Shown here one piece after another: positions 12,581 through 23,440 of a stretch of DNA of 64,000 bases. A model generated the notes under the pieces. That model ran no database searches, was not told the origin of the DNA, and was given only the letters and a program-made list of their open reading frames with translations. Numbering within the stretch: position 1 is the first letter of the stretch; each line of letters starts with the position of its first letter. Where the stretch lies: positions 60,537,587 to 60,601,586 of the forward strand of contig NC_088797.1 of assembly GCF_011386835.1 (NCBI RefSeq). The letters run 5' to 3'. Origin of the DNA: Chrysemys picta bellii (Eukaryota > Chordata > Testudines > Emydidae). Both the position numbers and the translations under genes were made by a program.

Positions 12581-13049
12581 GACCCCCAAGTAGCACAGTG
12601 CCTCCTAACACCATTGTCAGGACAGATCTGGGCCCAGGCGCCTATAAAAAGATGACCGTCCCATCCTCCCCCCCGCTGGAGAGTTTTTGGAGCACTCAGA
12701 TGGCCACGTGTAGCTAAAGGAAGGGGCTGGGCTCCCAAAGGTTGGGTAAAAGGTGTGGTGGCATCTTCAGAGCTGGAGCTCTGGCCTTTTTGTTTTTCTG
12801 TGCATTTTAAACCTGAACTGCTTCCAGGGCCTCAACCCAGCCGGGCTTTGCCACAGAATCTGTACTAATTCAGAAGGAAGAGCACCACCTATTGAATCAC
12901 CAACACCATTTCCTGCAGCAGCGAGGGCTTTCCCTGGAGGTCTCCTCTCCACCAATGGACCCAACCGAGGTCATGCCTGCAGAGCGCAGATGCAGCCTTG
13001 TGCACTTTCATGATTGTTTCTCAACAAAAATATTTCAGAGCCAAGGAGC
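12581..13049. other. Unannotated sequence
   Basis: No supported feature. Confidence 0.4.
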
Positions 13050-13215
13050 TGGAGGATGAGGTGGTTACTATGATCCTATCCTCAGACAAAGGCGAAATTG
13101 AGGCACAGCCAAGTGAAGTAACGTACTTAGGGTCCCCCAGCAGCCCAGTGGCACAGACAGGAATAGACCTCTTGATTCCCAGTGCAGTGCACTACCTACT
13201 AGAACACACTGCCCC
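13050..13215 (-). repeat. MIR-like SINE (minus strand)
   Basis: The plus strand shows 'gcgaaattgaggcacagcc', 'aagtgaagtaacgtactta', 'ggcacagacaggaatagacc' and 'gattcccagtgcagtgc', the reverse-complement order of a tRNA-derived SINE (tail, CORE, head). Confidence 0.55.
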
Positions 13216-13305
13216 TGAACATATATTTACTATATACATGAAATAATAATTAGTAATAATGGATGAATAAAGTAATTTCTGTAACATGTACCAAAGAAAT
13301 GACTG

Positions 13306-13330
13306 GTGTAAAACAAACAAACAAACAAAA
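13306..13330. repeat. (AAAC)n microsatellite
   Basis: Short run of aaac units; a similar run lies at 14484-14500. Confidence 0.8.
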
Positions 13331-14059
13331 TCCATACAGTTCTAACCTGGGAGAAAGTTTAAAATACAGACCCAAAGGCATCCCTCTGCTGAGTTCAAAG
13401 GAGTGACGCCAAGGGTGAATTTGGCCCAGAATTTTATTCAATTTGTCCACGATTTGCCAAGCTCATTAATTTCCTCTTGCTTCCCTCCCTGTTAGCCCAG
13501 GAACAACAGCTCTTTTGCAACAGACATTGGAAGCAGGAAATCTCTGAGTATGTTTCTAATTGTCAGACTTTTTTTTCTCCCCTTCTGCTGTTCCTCTTCT
13601 TAAGGCAGCACGAGGGGGCTGAGTGAGGTGCCACTGGGGAAGCAGAAAGGAAAATCAAGGGCAAAGGAAAAACCACACAAGAAGCAGGAAGAGAAGCTTG
13701 CATGACCTTAACATTTCTTCCGATTGTCCAGGAGAGGGAGGGAGCGAGAGAGATAGGAAGTTAATATTAGAGCAGATGTGTGCAGAACCCCTGCCCTCAG
13801 AGAACTATGAAGGATGGACTGCATCAGCTACCACATTTTAGGGTTCCTACCTCTCATCATCTAGGGAATACCCCAGCAATGTGTCTGCTATTTGTTCCCA
13901 GACAGCTGGGGTAATTCCACCAGGTACGGGCAGACCATTCAATGCCTGGCTTCCCAAAAGGATTCACATGGCAGAGAAGCCTTGAAAAATGCTTGGTAAT
14001 GCAAAACAATTTTGTAAGCAAAACACCACCATTCAGATAAGAAATCCTGATCATTTATG
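13331..14059. other. Unannotated sequence
   Basis: No gene or repeat terminus recognised. A purine-rich segment lies at about 13640-13760. Confidence 0.4.
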
Positions 14060-14345
14060 ATCATTAAAGATCCCAGGACACTTTTCATAACAGTAGGCAG
14101 GTTAGTAACCGCTGGGTCTTGTCCAGATTCCAATTTGGGTAATCCTATTCCTTTTTCCTAAATTCCTCTCCTTCTATCGTCTTACTGGGACAAAGTAATC
14201 TACATTTGATGCCCCCTTTGGGTGTTCTCTGGGCCGAGCCTCTATTTGGATGGGAGACCTCCAGCAAGTAATGTAGAAAGTATTGATGAATCAATTTGTA
14301 TGTGGTGGCATAATTCTCCCAAAGTCAGTATTGATCGGGTGCTCT
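14060..14345. repeat. Old SINE-like segment with a 5S rRNA-like piece
   Basis: At 14241-14262 the sequence 'tatttggatgggagacc' closely matches the internal part of vertebrate 5S rRNA ('tacttggatgggagacc'), a region used by 5S-derived SINEs. Upstream, 'tcattaaagatccc' and 'attccaatttgggtaat' resemble a widespread vertebrate repeat tail. The rest of 5S rRNA is not visible, so this is not a 5S gene. Assignment to a SINE3/AmnSINE-type family is inference. Confidence 0.4.
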
Positions 14346-15229
14346 GACATGGAGGAGCAGTTTTCTGGAGACTTAAAGCTCCTGACAACTTGTCATTTTA
14401 TACATTCAACAATACCAGTTTTATTATTAACGCTGGTGCCTTAGCTAAATTCCAGGCTGAATGATACATTCTTGGCTAATTAAAAAAACAAACAAACAAA
14501 AAAGCTTCAGTGTACTTTAAATTGGTACTAGATTCTTTTATTTTGGTCCTGAGACACAGTGCTGGGAACCAATAGCTGAACCAGCACTCTGATCACTTAA
14601 ATACCAATTAATTCCCCCCAGTGTGGCCCTGACTGTGCTTAATTAGCAGATTAGAATGGACTGGGGAGGACTAAAGAGCTAATTAGTACACAAGCATGGA
14701 GGGTAGGAGGGAAAGAAAGGATGTGCTTGGGAGAGACAGGCTAGTGGACTAAGAAGAATCTCTAGGTGCAGAGTTCTTGTCCCACTCGGCAGAGGGTTGA
14801 GGAGAAACAAGTGTTATAAACTACATGGTGGTGTTTAGCACCCAAAGATCTCTAAATAGTCTGTGTAGAAAGAGCAGGACATTGCCCTGTCACACAGCCC
14901 AATCCCTATTTGAATTCACTGGGAATTGTGGATGCGCTGCATCGCACAGGATTAGGCCCTTTATTTTCGTAAAATGTTTAGTGTTGCTGTGCACTGTTGA
15001 CCAATTCCACACCAGAGGTGACTGCATTTCAGTGGCAAAGTGATCCCCACCTGACTGTGGCTCCCAGAATTTGACCCATAGTTTCTACAATCCCTTGTGG
15101 AAGCAGAGAAAGAACTGTCATGCATTGCAACCCCCTTCTTGTCAGTTCTTTCTCTGCTTCCACACCCTTTACAAAGTACTTTGAAATCTTTGTTGACAGG
15201 TGCCACATAGATGTAATATTATGGGAGCT
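14346..15229. other. Unannotated sequence
   Basis: An A-rich (aaac)n run lies at 14484-14500. The stretches 'cagttctttctctgcttcca' (15143-15162) and 'gtggaagcagagaaagaact' (15098-15117) are complementary, forming a roughly 20-bp hairpin with a short loop. Nothing else is supported. Confidence 0.4.
15098..15162. repeat. Inverted repeat (20-bp arms)
   Basis: The arm at 15098-15117 is the reverse complement of the arm at 15143-15162, with a loop of about 25 bases containing 'gtcatgcattgcaaccc'. It could form a hairpin in DNA or RNA. No gene is nearby to suggest a function. Confidence 0.7.
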
Positions 15230-15345
15230 GGTTAAAAAAAAGCAGGAAAAATATTTCATGAAAGTTTTATCAACATTTCCCCCTTTTAACTTGGAAATTT
15301 GAATTTTGGAATTTCATCAAAATTTGAAAGATTTCAGCCAGTTGT
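15230..15345. repeat. AT-rich 'aaaatgtttt' family, short copy
   Basis: The 'ggaatttcatcaaaatttg' and 'gaaagatttcagcc' words match the family described at 12053. Confidence 0.4.
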
Positions 15346-15354
15346 AATCATCAT

Positions 15355-16260
15355 GGTTGTTTTTTACATATTAAAAATGCGAAGAGAATTCCTAAGGGTG
15401 CAAGGTGCGTTAACATGACCCTCAAATCCCATTTCAAATGGAGGGCAGACAAGAATTTCAAGGCTCAAACTGTATCCCTGATGTGTGCTGTCGTGGCAGC
15501 AGAGCTCTGCATAATAGTGTGTTCAATCCCATTTTGATACACGATCACAAAAGTTGGTGGCATCGCCGACTGTGATCTGCAGACCCCACAGATCAACGGA
15601 GCCCTCTCAGGTAGCCTCCAGAATGAAATATTGTACACACTGTGCAGTGGGCCTCTGGGAGGTTGGAAGAGAAGATGGGTCTGTGAGTGGATGTCCATCT
15701 ACCTGAGTGGATCACCGGATGATAAAAGTCAATGCACTGCTAGCGTAAGAAGTATTTTCAATCCCTGCATAACCTCACCCACTGCCCAGTCACCTGGATT
15801 GCCTCAGGGCAGCAGAATCTGTGCAATTTACAGATTCTCCTTAGTCTAGGCAAATACACTAAGAAGCTACGCGATGCACTTCAACTAAGTAAAAAATTAT
15901 TCTGTAAGACGTGTTGACTCTGTAAATTATAAGGACTTAATTTTTCCAACCACAACTAGCAGAAAATGACTGTGTGAAATGATAAATGGAAAGAACCGTT
16001 AATATATTTATGGTCTGGCTACCAGTAGCTATACATCTTCCAGCTTATCCTGCATGCAGCAGAGATGCACCAGGATTCAATGAGCCACGCCGGAACCCCA
16101 TGGGAGAGGTTTCTAATGCTTGAAAAAAAATACAACTCAGCTGTTACCCAAACCAGGTACCTGCAACAGGCTCCCCAGTGAAAGAACGGGGTGAGGGAAC
16201 TCAGGGAGGAAAGGAGAGAGTCCGAAGATGTGCTATTCTGTAAAAGCATAGTTGGTCATA
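15355..16260. other. Unannotated sequence
   Basis: No supported feature. Open frames at 15465-15849 overlap on both strands. Confidence 0.4.
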
Positions 16261-16660
16261 AGCCAAAAGAAAACATTTCCTGGAATTTTTGAAAATATTT
16301 TCGTTTCCCAGTTTTTGAAAAGAACTGGTTTGGAAGATGTTCGTTGAATTTTACACTGAAAACTGTTTAAAAAAATGTTCATTGGTGGGTGTTTCTTTTT
16401 TTCCTTTCCCCTCCCTTTTCTCTGTTTGCTAGAGGGGACTAGGTAGCAGAGAAGGAGAAAAGGGAAAGTGGGGGGAGGGGAGGGAGGGAGAAATCAAAGA
16501 AGGAAAACCAAAAAGTGAAGACAAAAAATGAAAAATATGGAAACCAGAATTTTTCATTTTCTAAAATAGGCACTTTGAAAATTTTCAAATGAAACTTTTT
16601 CTTTGAAGTTTGTTCTTTCCATAATGTCTCTTAGTCCATTTCTAGAGGTCTTCCACAATG
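16261..16660. repeat. AT-rich 'aaaatgtttt' family copy with internal purine tract
   Basis: AT-rich flanks ('ggaatttttgaaaatatttt', 'catttgaaaattttcaaa'-type palindromic words) surround a purine-rich centre at about 16436-16510 (gggaggggagggaggg). A pyrimidine-rich tract at 16395-16425 faces it and gives an imperfect fold-back. Confidence 0.5.
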
Positions 16661-17396
16661 CTAATCAGCTCACCTTTCTGCTGAGCCCAGACAGCGACAG
16701 AGTATAGCTTGTACACAAAGCCCTTAGTACTTTCCTCTTTTCATGGGTTAAGACCATTCTGCCCCACCCAATGAGGAAGCCTAGAAGAAGGGGTCAGAGG
16801 GGACTGGGTGAGAGGCTCTGGTGACTCTGTAGCTGGTGTTTACATTAGCTGTAGGTCAGCACAGAAGCATGCATTATCAACCATTTCCCGAGAGGGACAG
16901 AGGCAGAGCAAGAAGGGGAAATTACAGTGGGACTCTCACCTGCACTGAACATGGAATTAATTCAGGGAAGTCCTAGGACCCATGGAAGCCAGCGGAAAGA
17001 CTCCCACTGGGTTTGGACCAGGCCCTCTGTCCTTCATACCTACAATTCTATCGTTTGATTAAAAGTCCATTTGCTTGCTTTTTTGTATATACTGCTGCCC
17101 ATGATCTGCATGCGGAAGTCCCATTGATCTGTATGAAGGGCAGCATATGGCCCCTTCTCCAGAAGCCATTGAGAATTTAAATTAAATAGTTCCAGGTGAA
17201 CTTGATTGAGAATGTAGCTGATGCCCAGTTGGGAAAGACTGAACTGGAAACATACAGAGTAAGATGGAGAGGAAGATGGTTGTTTCCTGAGGAGTTTACA
17301 TTCCTGGGCATCAGAGAGGGAGGAAATCTCCTCCACAAAAACATCATGACAGTAAGAGCACAAGTTCAAATACACAGAAACTCAGGGAATTCTGAA
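16661..17396. other. Unannotated sequence
   Basis: No gene found. A word of the 'cattgacttc' repeat class occurs near 16985-17030. Confidence 0.4.
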
Positions 17397-17475
17397 AATG
17401 TAGGATCATACAAATGTAGGGCTAGAAGGGATCTCCAGAGGTCACCTAGTCCTGCCCCTGGAACATTGCCCAGCA
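17397..17475 (-). repeat. CR1 LINE tail (different subfamily)
   Basis: The plus strand reads 'agggctagaagggatctcc' and 'aggtcacctagtcctgcccc', the reverse complement of the 3' end of CR1 elements of the type also common in birds. Only about 80 bp remain. Confidence 0.55.
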
Positions 17476-17699
17476 TTGCTGACAGCAGCTCAGCCCAGCA
17501 GTGCAAGAAATGGTAGGAGATCTTGTGTAGACAAATTGACTGATGGTTTAAGACTCATGTTATGTAACCCTGCTTCGAGCAGGTCTCATCAACAGCAGCA
17601 GCCAACAGCCCATCGACACTGGGTCTTCCACTCGGAACCTGGTAGAGCTGAGCTGGTGTTAGCAATGGTGGAGAGAAGGCTAGAGAGGAGTATTAGACT

Positions 17700-17800
17700 A
17701 GGGGAATGTGAGTTAGGTCTTCTCCATTTCAGTTCCTGCTGCTTCCACTGACTTGCTGTGTGACCTTGAATATGTCCCTCGGGGTCTGCAAGGTGATTTT
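17700..17800 (+). repeat. Possible MIR-like SINE fragment
   Basis: 'cttgctgtgtgaccttgaa' is the CORE segment signature. The flanks are too degraded to place the ends. Confidence 0.35.
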
Positions 17801-18854
17801 CTTGTGATGTTTTAATGCTGATGAAAGTTACTAGATTGACAGTCCTGGAGACCAAAGTCTTCTGCTTACTCACCAAAAGGACTCAGCATAAGAAATGCCA
17901 GCTCCCCAAAGACTGCCAGTGTGATTCAACCCTGGCCTGGCGGGACTGTCTCTAGGATAGAGACGCTAGCTTCACCTCCATGGCCTGTTTAGTAACTGGC
18001 ATCTTGGCTGAGAACTGTGAGCAATACAGCCATTGTGATGATGCTTTTTTGGGATGTGGACACTTGTCTTCTAGGAACTGGACTGGGACCACAAACTCAT
18101 CTCATATGGCCTACTCTACAGTCATGAGATGGTAGTGCTTTTGGTCACTACCAGCCTGGACTGCACTCTGTATTCCATTGACAACCCCTTGAGCCATCTG
18201 GTCACCCATAACATTGAAATTTGATATGCAGACAAAAGATATTTGGTATTGTCACAAACTAGGTGTAGTGGGACATTAGTATTTAATTCATAGAAGGAAA
18301 CCTAAGGGCCAAGTTTTACTCCCCCTGAAGACCAGGAGATTTTTGCCATAGAGTTGACTAACAGTAGGATTTGACCACGAGTTACTATTCAACACAAGAG
18401 GAATGGTGTTAAGGGTCTGATGACCGTCAACAATTCATCTCAGCAAAATCTATCCAGATTTCTATTTAATTCGGGAATTAATCAAAGCTGTGAAAACACC
18501 TAGCATCAATCCAAATGTTTCCACAATATCAAACTGGAATAAACTTCACATCAAAGGACATTACGGTTAAACTAATATAACAGTGAGAAAATACAATGAG
18601 ACCATTGGAAAGACAGGAAGCTGAATGACAAAAACGTATCTCCAGACCAAAGTGTCTAATGAAAGCTTAAAAATATGACTCATAATGTCTGAGTCAAGAT
18701 GAAGAAGGCCCATGTGCTAGTTTTGCAGGGAGACCGTTTCACAGAAGACTTCCTTAGCAAGACTTATTTCAAGGAAGCTTCCCCCTTTCCCATAGCAAGA
18801 CCTATCTCAACAAATAGAAAGAGCAACTAGCACAAGGCACTTTAGAGAGGGAGG
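17801..18854. other. Unannotated sequence
   Basis: No supported gene or repeat. Bases near 18690-18790 contain two partial copies of 'gcaagacttatttca', a minor local duplication. Confidence 0.4.
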
Positions 18855-19520
18855 TGTGACAAAGTTCGTCCTCTATCTTGGTGGGTCCTGCACTTATTGG
18901 CGGATTTTCTTGCCTCAGAGATTCACTATGTGGGTTGGGGAACAGCCCAGAGACCTTCCCCTCTGGAAGAACCCACAGTCCAGGTCAATTGGGAGGTTTG
19001 GGGGAAACCCGGGCCCGCCCTCTACTCTGGGTTCCAGCCCAAGGCCCAGTAGACGGCAGCTGTCTATAGTCCTCCTGTAACAGCTGCATGACAGCTACAA
19101 CTCCCTGGGCTACTTCCCCATGGCTTCCTCCAAACGCCTTCCTTATTCTCACCACAGGACCTTCCTCCTGGTGTCTGATAACGCTTGTGCTCCTCAGTCC
19201 TCCAGCAGCACACCCTCTCACTCTCAGCTCCTTGCGCCTCTTGCTCCCAGCTCCTCACACTCACACCACAAACTGAAGTGAGCTCCTTTTAAAACCCAGG
19301 TGCCCTGATTAGCCTGCCTTAATTGATTCTAGCAGCTTCTTCTTAATTGGCTCCAGGTGTCCTAATTAGCCTGCCTGCCTTAACTGGTTCTAGCAGATTC
19401 CTGATTACTCTAGTGCAGCCCCTGCTCTGGTCACTCAGGGAACAGAAAACTACTCATCCAGTGACCACTATATTTGCCCTCTACCAGACTCCTGTACCCC
19501 ACTGGTCTGGGTCTGTCACA
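18855..19520 (-). mobile_element. Solo LTR-like element, family A, copy 1
   Basis: The 666-bp element has TG...CA ends with the inverted terminal heptamer TGTGACA / TGTCACA and a 4-bp target duplication, gagg (18851-18854 and 19521-19524). It matches, in inverse orientation, the copy at 63036-63684 along its whole length. In the minus-strand reading it has a TTTTAAAAGGAGC promoter-like motif about a third of the way in. Ends and duplication fit a solo LTR left after recombination of a Gypsy or endogenous retrovirus element. No gag or pol lies beside it. A terminal-inverted-repeat DNA element is the less likely alternative. Confidence 0.7.
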
Positions 19521-19524
19521 GAGG

Positions 19525-19934
19525 GTTTATGTATATTGACATACATTCCACGTAGAATGTGTGATTGATCTCGAAGAGCTTCCTGCACTTCTACATTGCA
19601 AGCAGATCGACCCAGAAGCTTCTCTTCCACACACCATATAGGCATAACGTCTTCATTCTGGTCATATAAACAAGACCTTTCCAAGCTCACGTTAGTACTT
19701 TCTCTGGAATTTGGACATCCGCACAAAGGTCAGGTGGTACACAACACTGCATGCAAGATCTGTGTCTGCGTATCAGTTGATGTGTATGTGCATTTATCTC
19801 TCGGGGTATATGTATAGGGAAATGGAAGGTTTGGGTACATGTACCACTGACTTCTACTAGATGAAATGTCTCAGAACTGCCCAAAAATGGATTACAAGAC
19901 AGAACTGATGGTTCCATAATTAAGAATGCAACTG
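19525..19934. other. Unannotated sequence
   Basis: No supported feature. Confidence 0.4.
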
Positions 19935-20168
19935 AGGGTATGTCTGCACTTCATGTCTGGGGTGTGATTCCCAGCTTGAGGAGGTATACCTATGCTAGCT
20001 CTGACCAACCATGGGTGGCAGGAGGCTCTAGACACATACTAGGGGAAGGTAGCCCCTTCCACTGCCACAGCTACGCTCTATTTTAGTGACTAGCTCCATC
20101 TGAGTTAGGGCAAGTACATCTTCTCCAGCTGGAAACTACACCCTCAGCTCGCACTGTAGACATACCCT
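19935..20168. mobile_element. MITE with AGGGTATGTCTRCACT termini
   Basis: The left end is AGGGTATGTCTGCACT and the reversed right end is AGGGTATGTCTACAGT. The 234-bp body is non-coding. The same terminal motif bounds the elements at 52021-52289 and, more loosely, 47750-48865, so they probably used related transposases. The superfamily is not certain; Harbinger-like is my best guess. Confidence 0.75.
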
Positions 20169-21326
20169 GAGTTTTCAATTTAAGCCCAATTCTGCTCCCT
20201 CACCTAAAATCCATTAAAAAAGATTAATTTGTTGTGAAATCCTTCATTGCATCTCTAGTGACAGGACCTCGCTTCCCAGTGCATTGATTTCTTCTATTTT
20301 TGCTGCCACTGGCCTTTCTTCCCTGCGGAGAATTTAACTTCCTCTCTCCTTCTCATTTAAAAACTTTTGTCATGTAACCCAAGTACTGAACCTTCAGGCC
20401 TCAGTTATTCAGGCCTCAGATCCATTTGTGCAGTTTTCTTTGGAGGTGAGTACTGGCTACCGTTGTGGAATGCACCAAACTGAGTGAGGTCTACACTGGA
20501 TGATTCACAAAACCTTCACTGATCATGATAAATGATACGCAGGCTCCCTGAGGTGCAAGAGCTTGGGAAATCCAATGCAATGAAAGCTCTCCTTAATTAA
20601 AAAAACTCAGGAGCCTATGGACATTTTTTGTTCAAGTTGATGGAGAGATCTCCAAGGAAAGAGAACAGGAGAGAAAGCGTGGGCACAATGCTCAACATTT
20701 CAGAACAGGTCGGTGAACATCCAAGAATATGGGAGCCTGTCTCTGGTTTCCACCAGGTGTCAATGAGGAGTAAAGCCAATGAAATCACTGGGGTTGTAGC
20801 AGTGTAAATCACATCAGACCCAAGCCCTGGATGAGTATCAGAACTATGGGCCCATTCTTCCTTACTCACACAAGTATTCCTATTGACATCCATTACTCAC
20901 ACGTGGGAGGGTTTGCAGGATCATGCTCTGTGGGTTAAATCCTGCAGGCCCTGAAATCAAGCAATAAAACTTCTGTTGACTTCATGGGAGCAGGACTGTG
21001 CCTACTTGGAACCTCTAGGAAAGTGGGCTTGAAATTGCACAAGGATGGGTTTCCTTGCTAGGTTGCTGCTGCTCCCATCAGATGTCTCATGAGAACAGCC
21101 TTCCTTTCTGTATTTCAGCACTTCCTCTGCCAGCAGGAAGGCACAGAGCCATGCGCAAGGGGAAACCAAAAGTCAACTCCAAATGTGGTTTGGGTTCACA
21201 GCAGCCTTTGGGGTGAGATTCAGAGTTTATTTCCAAACTGGCTCAGCCATCCCAAGCATATGAATCTTGATCGGGAAACATTTCTCTTTCTCTTCCTTCT
21301 CAAATTAGCTTCTAAATGCAGCCAAA
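20169..21326. other. Unannotated sequence
   Basis: No supported gene or repeat terminus; 'ttctgttgacttcatgggag' near 20971 is a word of the 'cattgacttc' class. Confidence 0.4.
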
Positions 21327-21449
21327 TAGGGTTGTCAATTTTGGCTGGACGTATTCCTGGAGGTTTCATCACATGGCATCATCTTTAATTGAAGAGTAAC
21401 CTTTAATTCCTGGAGACTCCAGGACAATCCTGGAGGGTTGGCAACCTTA
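21327..21449. mobile_element. Short palindromic MITE
   Basis: The ends TAGGGTTGTCAATTTTGG and, reversed, TAAGGTTGCCAACCCTCC give terminal inverted repeats. The inside holds 'attcctggaggtttcatc' facing 'gactccaggacaatcctgg'. The whole 123-bp unit can fold back. It is non-coding. TA at both ends could be target duplication. Confidence 0.65.
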
Positions 21450-21729
21450 CAGCCAACATTAATCCAGTGTGGGTCTTCATCCTCCTCCAGTGGCTGGACC
21501 TCATAAAAAAGATCTTCACAAGCCTGCTACTGCCCACAAGCTATTGGAGCTGGTTCTTTAGCTCCAACTGCAGAGTCTCATGCGCTTAGATCCAGATCAA
21601 ATGGGCTTGTAACAACACTCCTAGCTGGGTCTCCTGCAGGGATTTAATCCAAAGCCTCTGGATCCAAAAGCATAGGCCATGAGCATGGAAGGAAGCTCCA
21701 GTAGTTCAGGCACCGACTTGGGAAATCTG

Positions 21730-21870
21730 TGCTCTGCCGCAGACCCCTGGATGATCTTAGGCAAGGTCTGTCCGGGCATCTGTGAAGGATGGTGCTTCCC
21801 TGCCTTGCTGGGGTGTTGTGAGGATATACACATGAGAGAGGGGCTCAGATACTATGGTGATGAGGGCTTT
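21730..21870 (+). repeat. MIR/CORE-like SINE fragment
   Basis: Shows 'gatcttaggcaaggtctg', 'gttgtgaggatatacac' and 'cagatactatggtgatgagg'. The last motif also ends the SINE copy at 57285. Confidence 0.45.
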
Positions 21871-23119
21871 CCCCTTCTCCATCAGCCCCTCTGTGTGTGC
21901 AGACACAGTTATTATATAAATCACTCACACCGACAGCTGGACCCTGACACTTGGGGATCTTGGTTTCCAGAACACTGGCCTCTGGTAGAAAATCCTGTTA
22001 GCTACTAGTAAGTGGGCATCACCACCCAGGAACACACAAACCAAGCTAACACATAACGGAGCAGGGGGAGTGGTGCTGAAAGGCACTGGGCCCTGGGACT
22101 GCAGGGAAATCAACAGGAATAAATGGACCATGATTTCAGTGGAAGCAGTAGCAGGGTCGTTAGGACTAGATTACTGCTTTGTTTTCTGTACAGCGATTGG
22201 CTCGGTGCCGTCTGACAACGGGGGCCTCATGCATTATTTAAATACAGGACATTCCAATTATTTACTCAAATAAACAGTGATCTGGTGCTGTCCCAGCTGT
22301 CTGCTCCATGCTTTAGGGAGTCAGTGGCATTCCCTGCCTCGCTTTGGCTACCTGCTCTCACACTCATTTCATTAACAACTGCTCCAAATGGCTCCTTGGG
22401 GGCTCTTCAGACTTGACTGAAAGGTGAATCGCAGAGCTTCCAAACAGTGTTTTCCCATAACAACTTCAGATCTCAAATCAGGAACAGAACACAGAGTGTG
22501 TGGAAGCTCACCCGCAGGACTAACATGTGTGCTTAAAAATAACAGAGACTGCCTGTGTCCTGGCCCACACAGCCAGCTGGCAATGCCCTTCTCTGGGGAG
22601 CAAACAAAGGGGAATCCTAGCTTTCATTGGTGGTCTTCTTTGGTTCCTAATTACCGAGAACTCTTTATATTAAAGAGAGATGGAAAAGTAGAATTCATTA
22701 TTGCAACAATTTTGAGTCTGCATCACTTTTATTGCCTCTTCCTTTATCCATCATCCTACTTTCTCTCCAGGTCCTGTCCCCCTAGACATAGCTCTAAGAA
22801 GCCTTCTCATTCTCCATAACCTTTTTATCGGGTATTTACTGATTTTTTGTTCCCCTTTATCTCTTCCCCACAAGCCTGGACTCACTACGTACTCTAGTTT
22901 GGCTACCTCTCCACGTTCCCATTGCCATTGGAAACCATTGAGTGATCCCTTGTGAAGCTGCAGACTCCATGTGCAACCCACGGCTAGCTCATGTTTCAAG
23001 CTTTATGAGTCTGCTTCTGCCCTTAAACTACTAGCTCTGTTCATTTAGCTGATTCTCCCCAGACAATCTTACCAAGGGCCTCATTACTCCAGTTGGTTGG
23101 GAAATGATTTTGCCCCCCT
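21871..23119. other. Unannotated sequence
   Basis: No gene. A pyrimidine-rich stretch lies at about 22735-22930. The 131-codon frame at 22424-22819 has no features of a known protein and no splice or promoter context that I can see. Confidence 0.4.
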
Positions 23120-23269
23120 ACAATCAGTTGACACAACAAAAATGTTTTCATTTTTGTCAAAAGTTTCCTTTGAAATTTTTCCATTTTTTATTGAAAAAAC
23201 AAAATGTTTAATTGATCATAACCAAAACATCTTCTGCTTTTGGGCAAAACCTGGAGATTTTCAATGAAA

Positions 23270-23351
<82 letters not shown>

Positions 23352-23440
23352 TGGCTGGGAAAACATCTGTGTAGTTGAAAAGCCATTTTCCATCGAAAAA
23401 TGTTTTGGTGGAAAATTTACAACCATCTCTAATCATTTCA
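23120..23440. repeat. AT-rich 'aaaatgtttt' family copy carrying a GATA array
   Basis: The flanks 'aaaaatgttttcatttttg' and 'cgaaaaatgttttggtgg' match the family; the middle is the microsatellite listed separately. Confidence 0.55.
23271..23351. repeat. (TAGA)n microsatellite
   Basis: About 20 perfect TAGA units over 81 bp. Frames on the minus strand translate to Tyr-Leu-Ser-Ile repeats, which are artefacts. Its purity suggests it is polymorphic. Confidence 0.98.

Noticed and set aside
14235..14265. 5S rRNA gene
   Set aside because: Only a roughly 20-base internal segment matches; the remaining 100 bases of 5S rRNA are absent.
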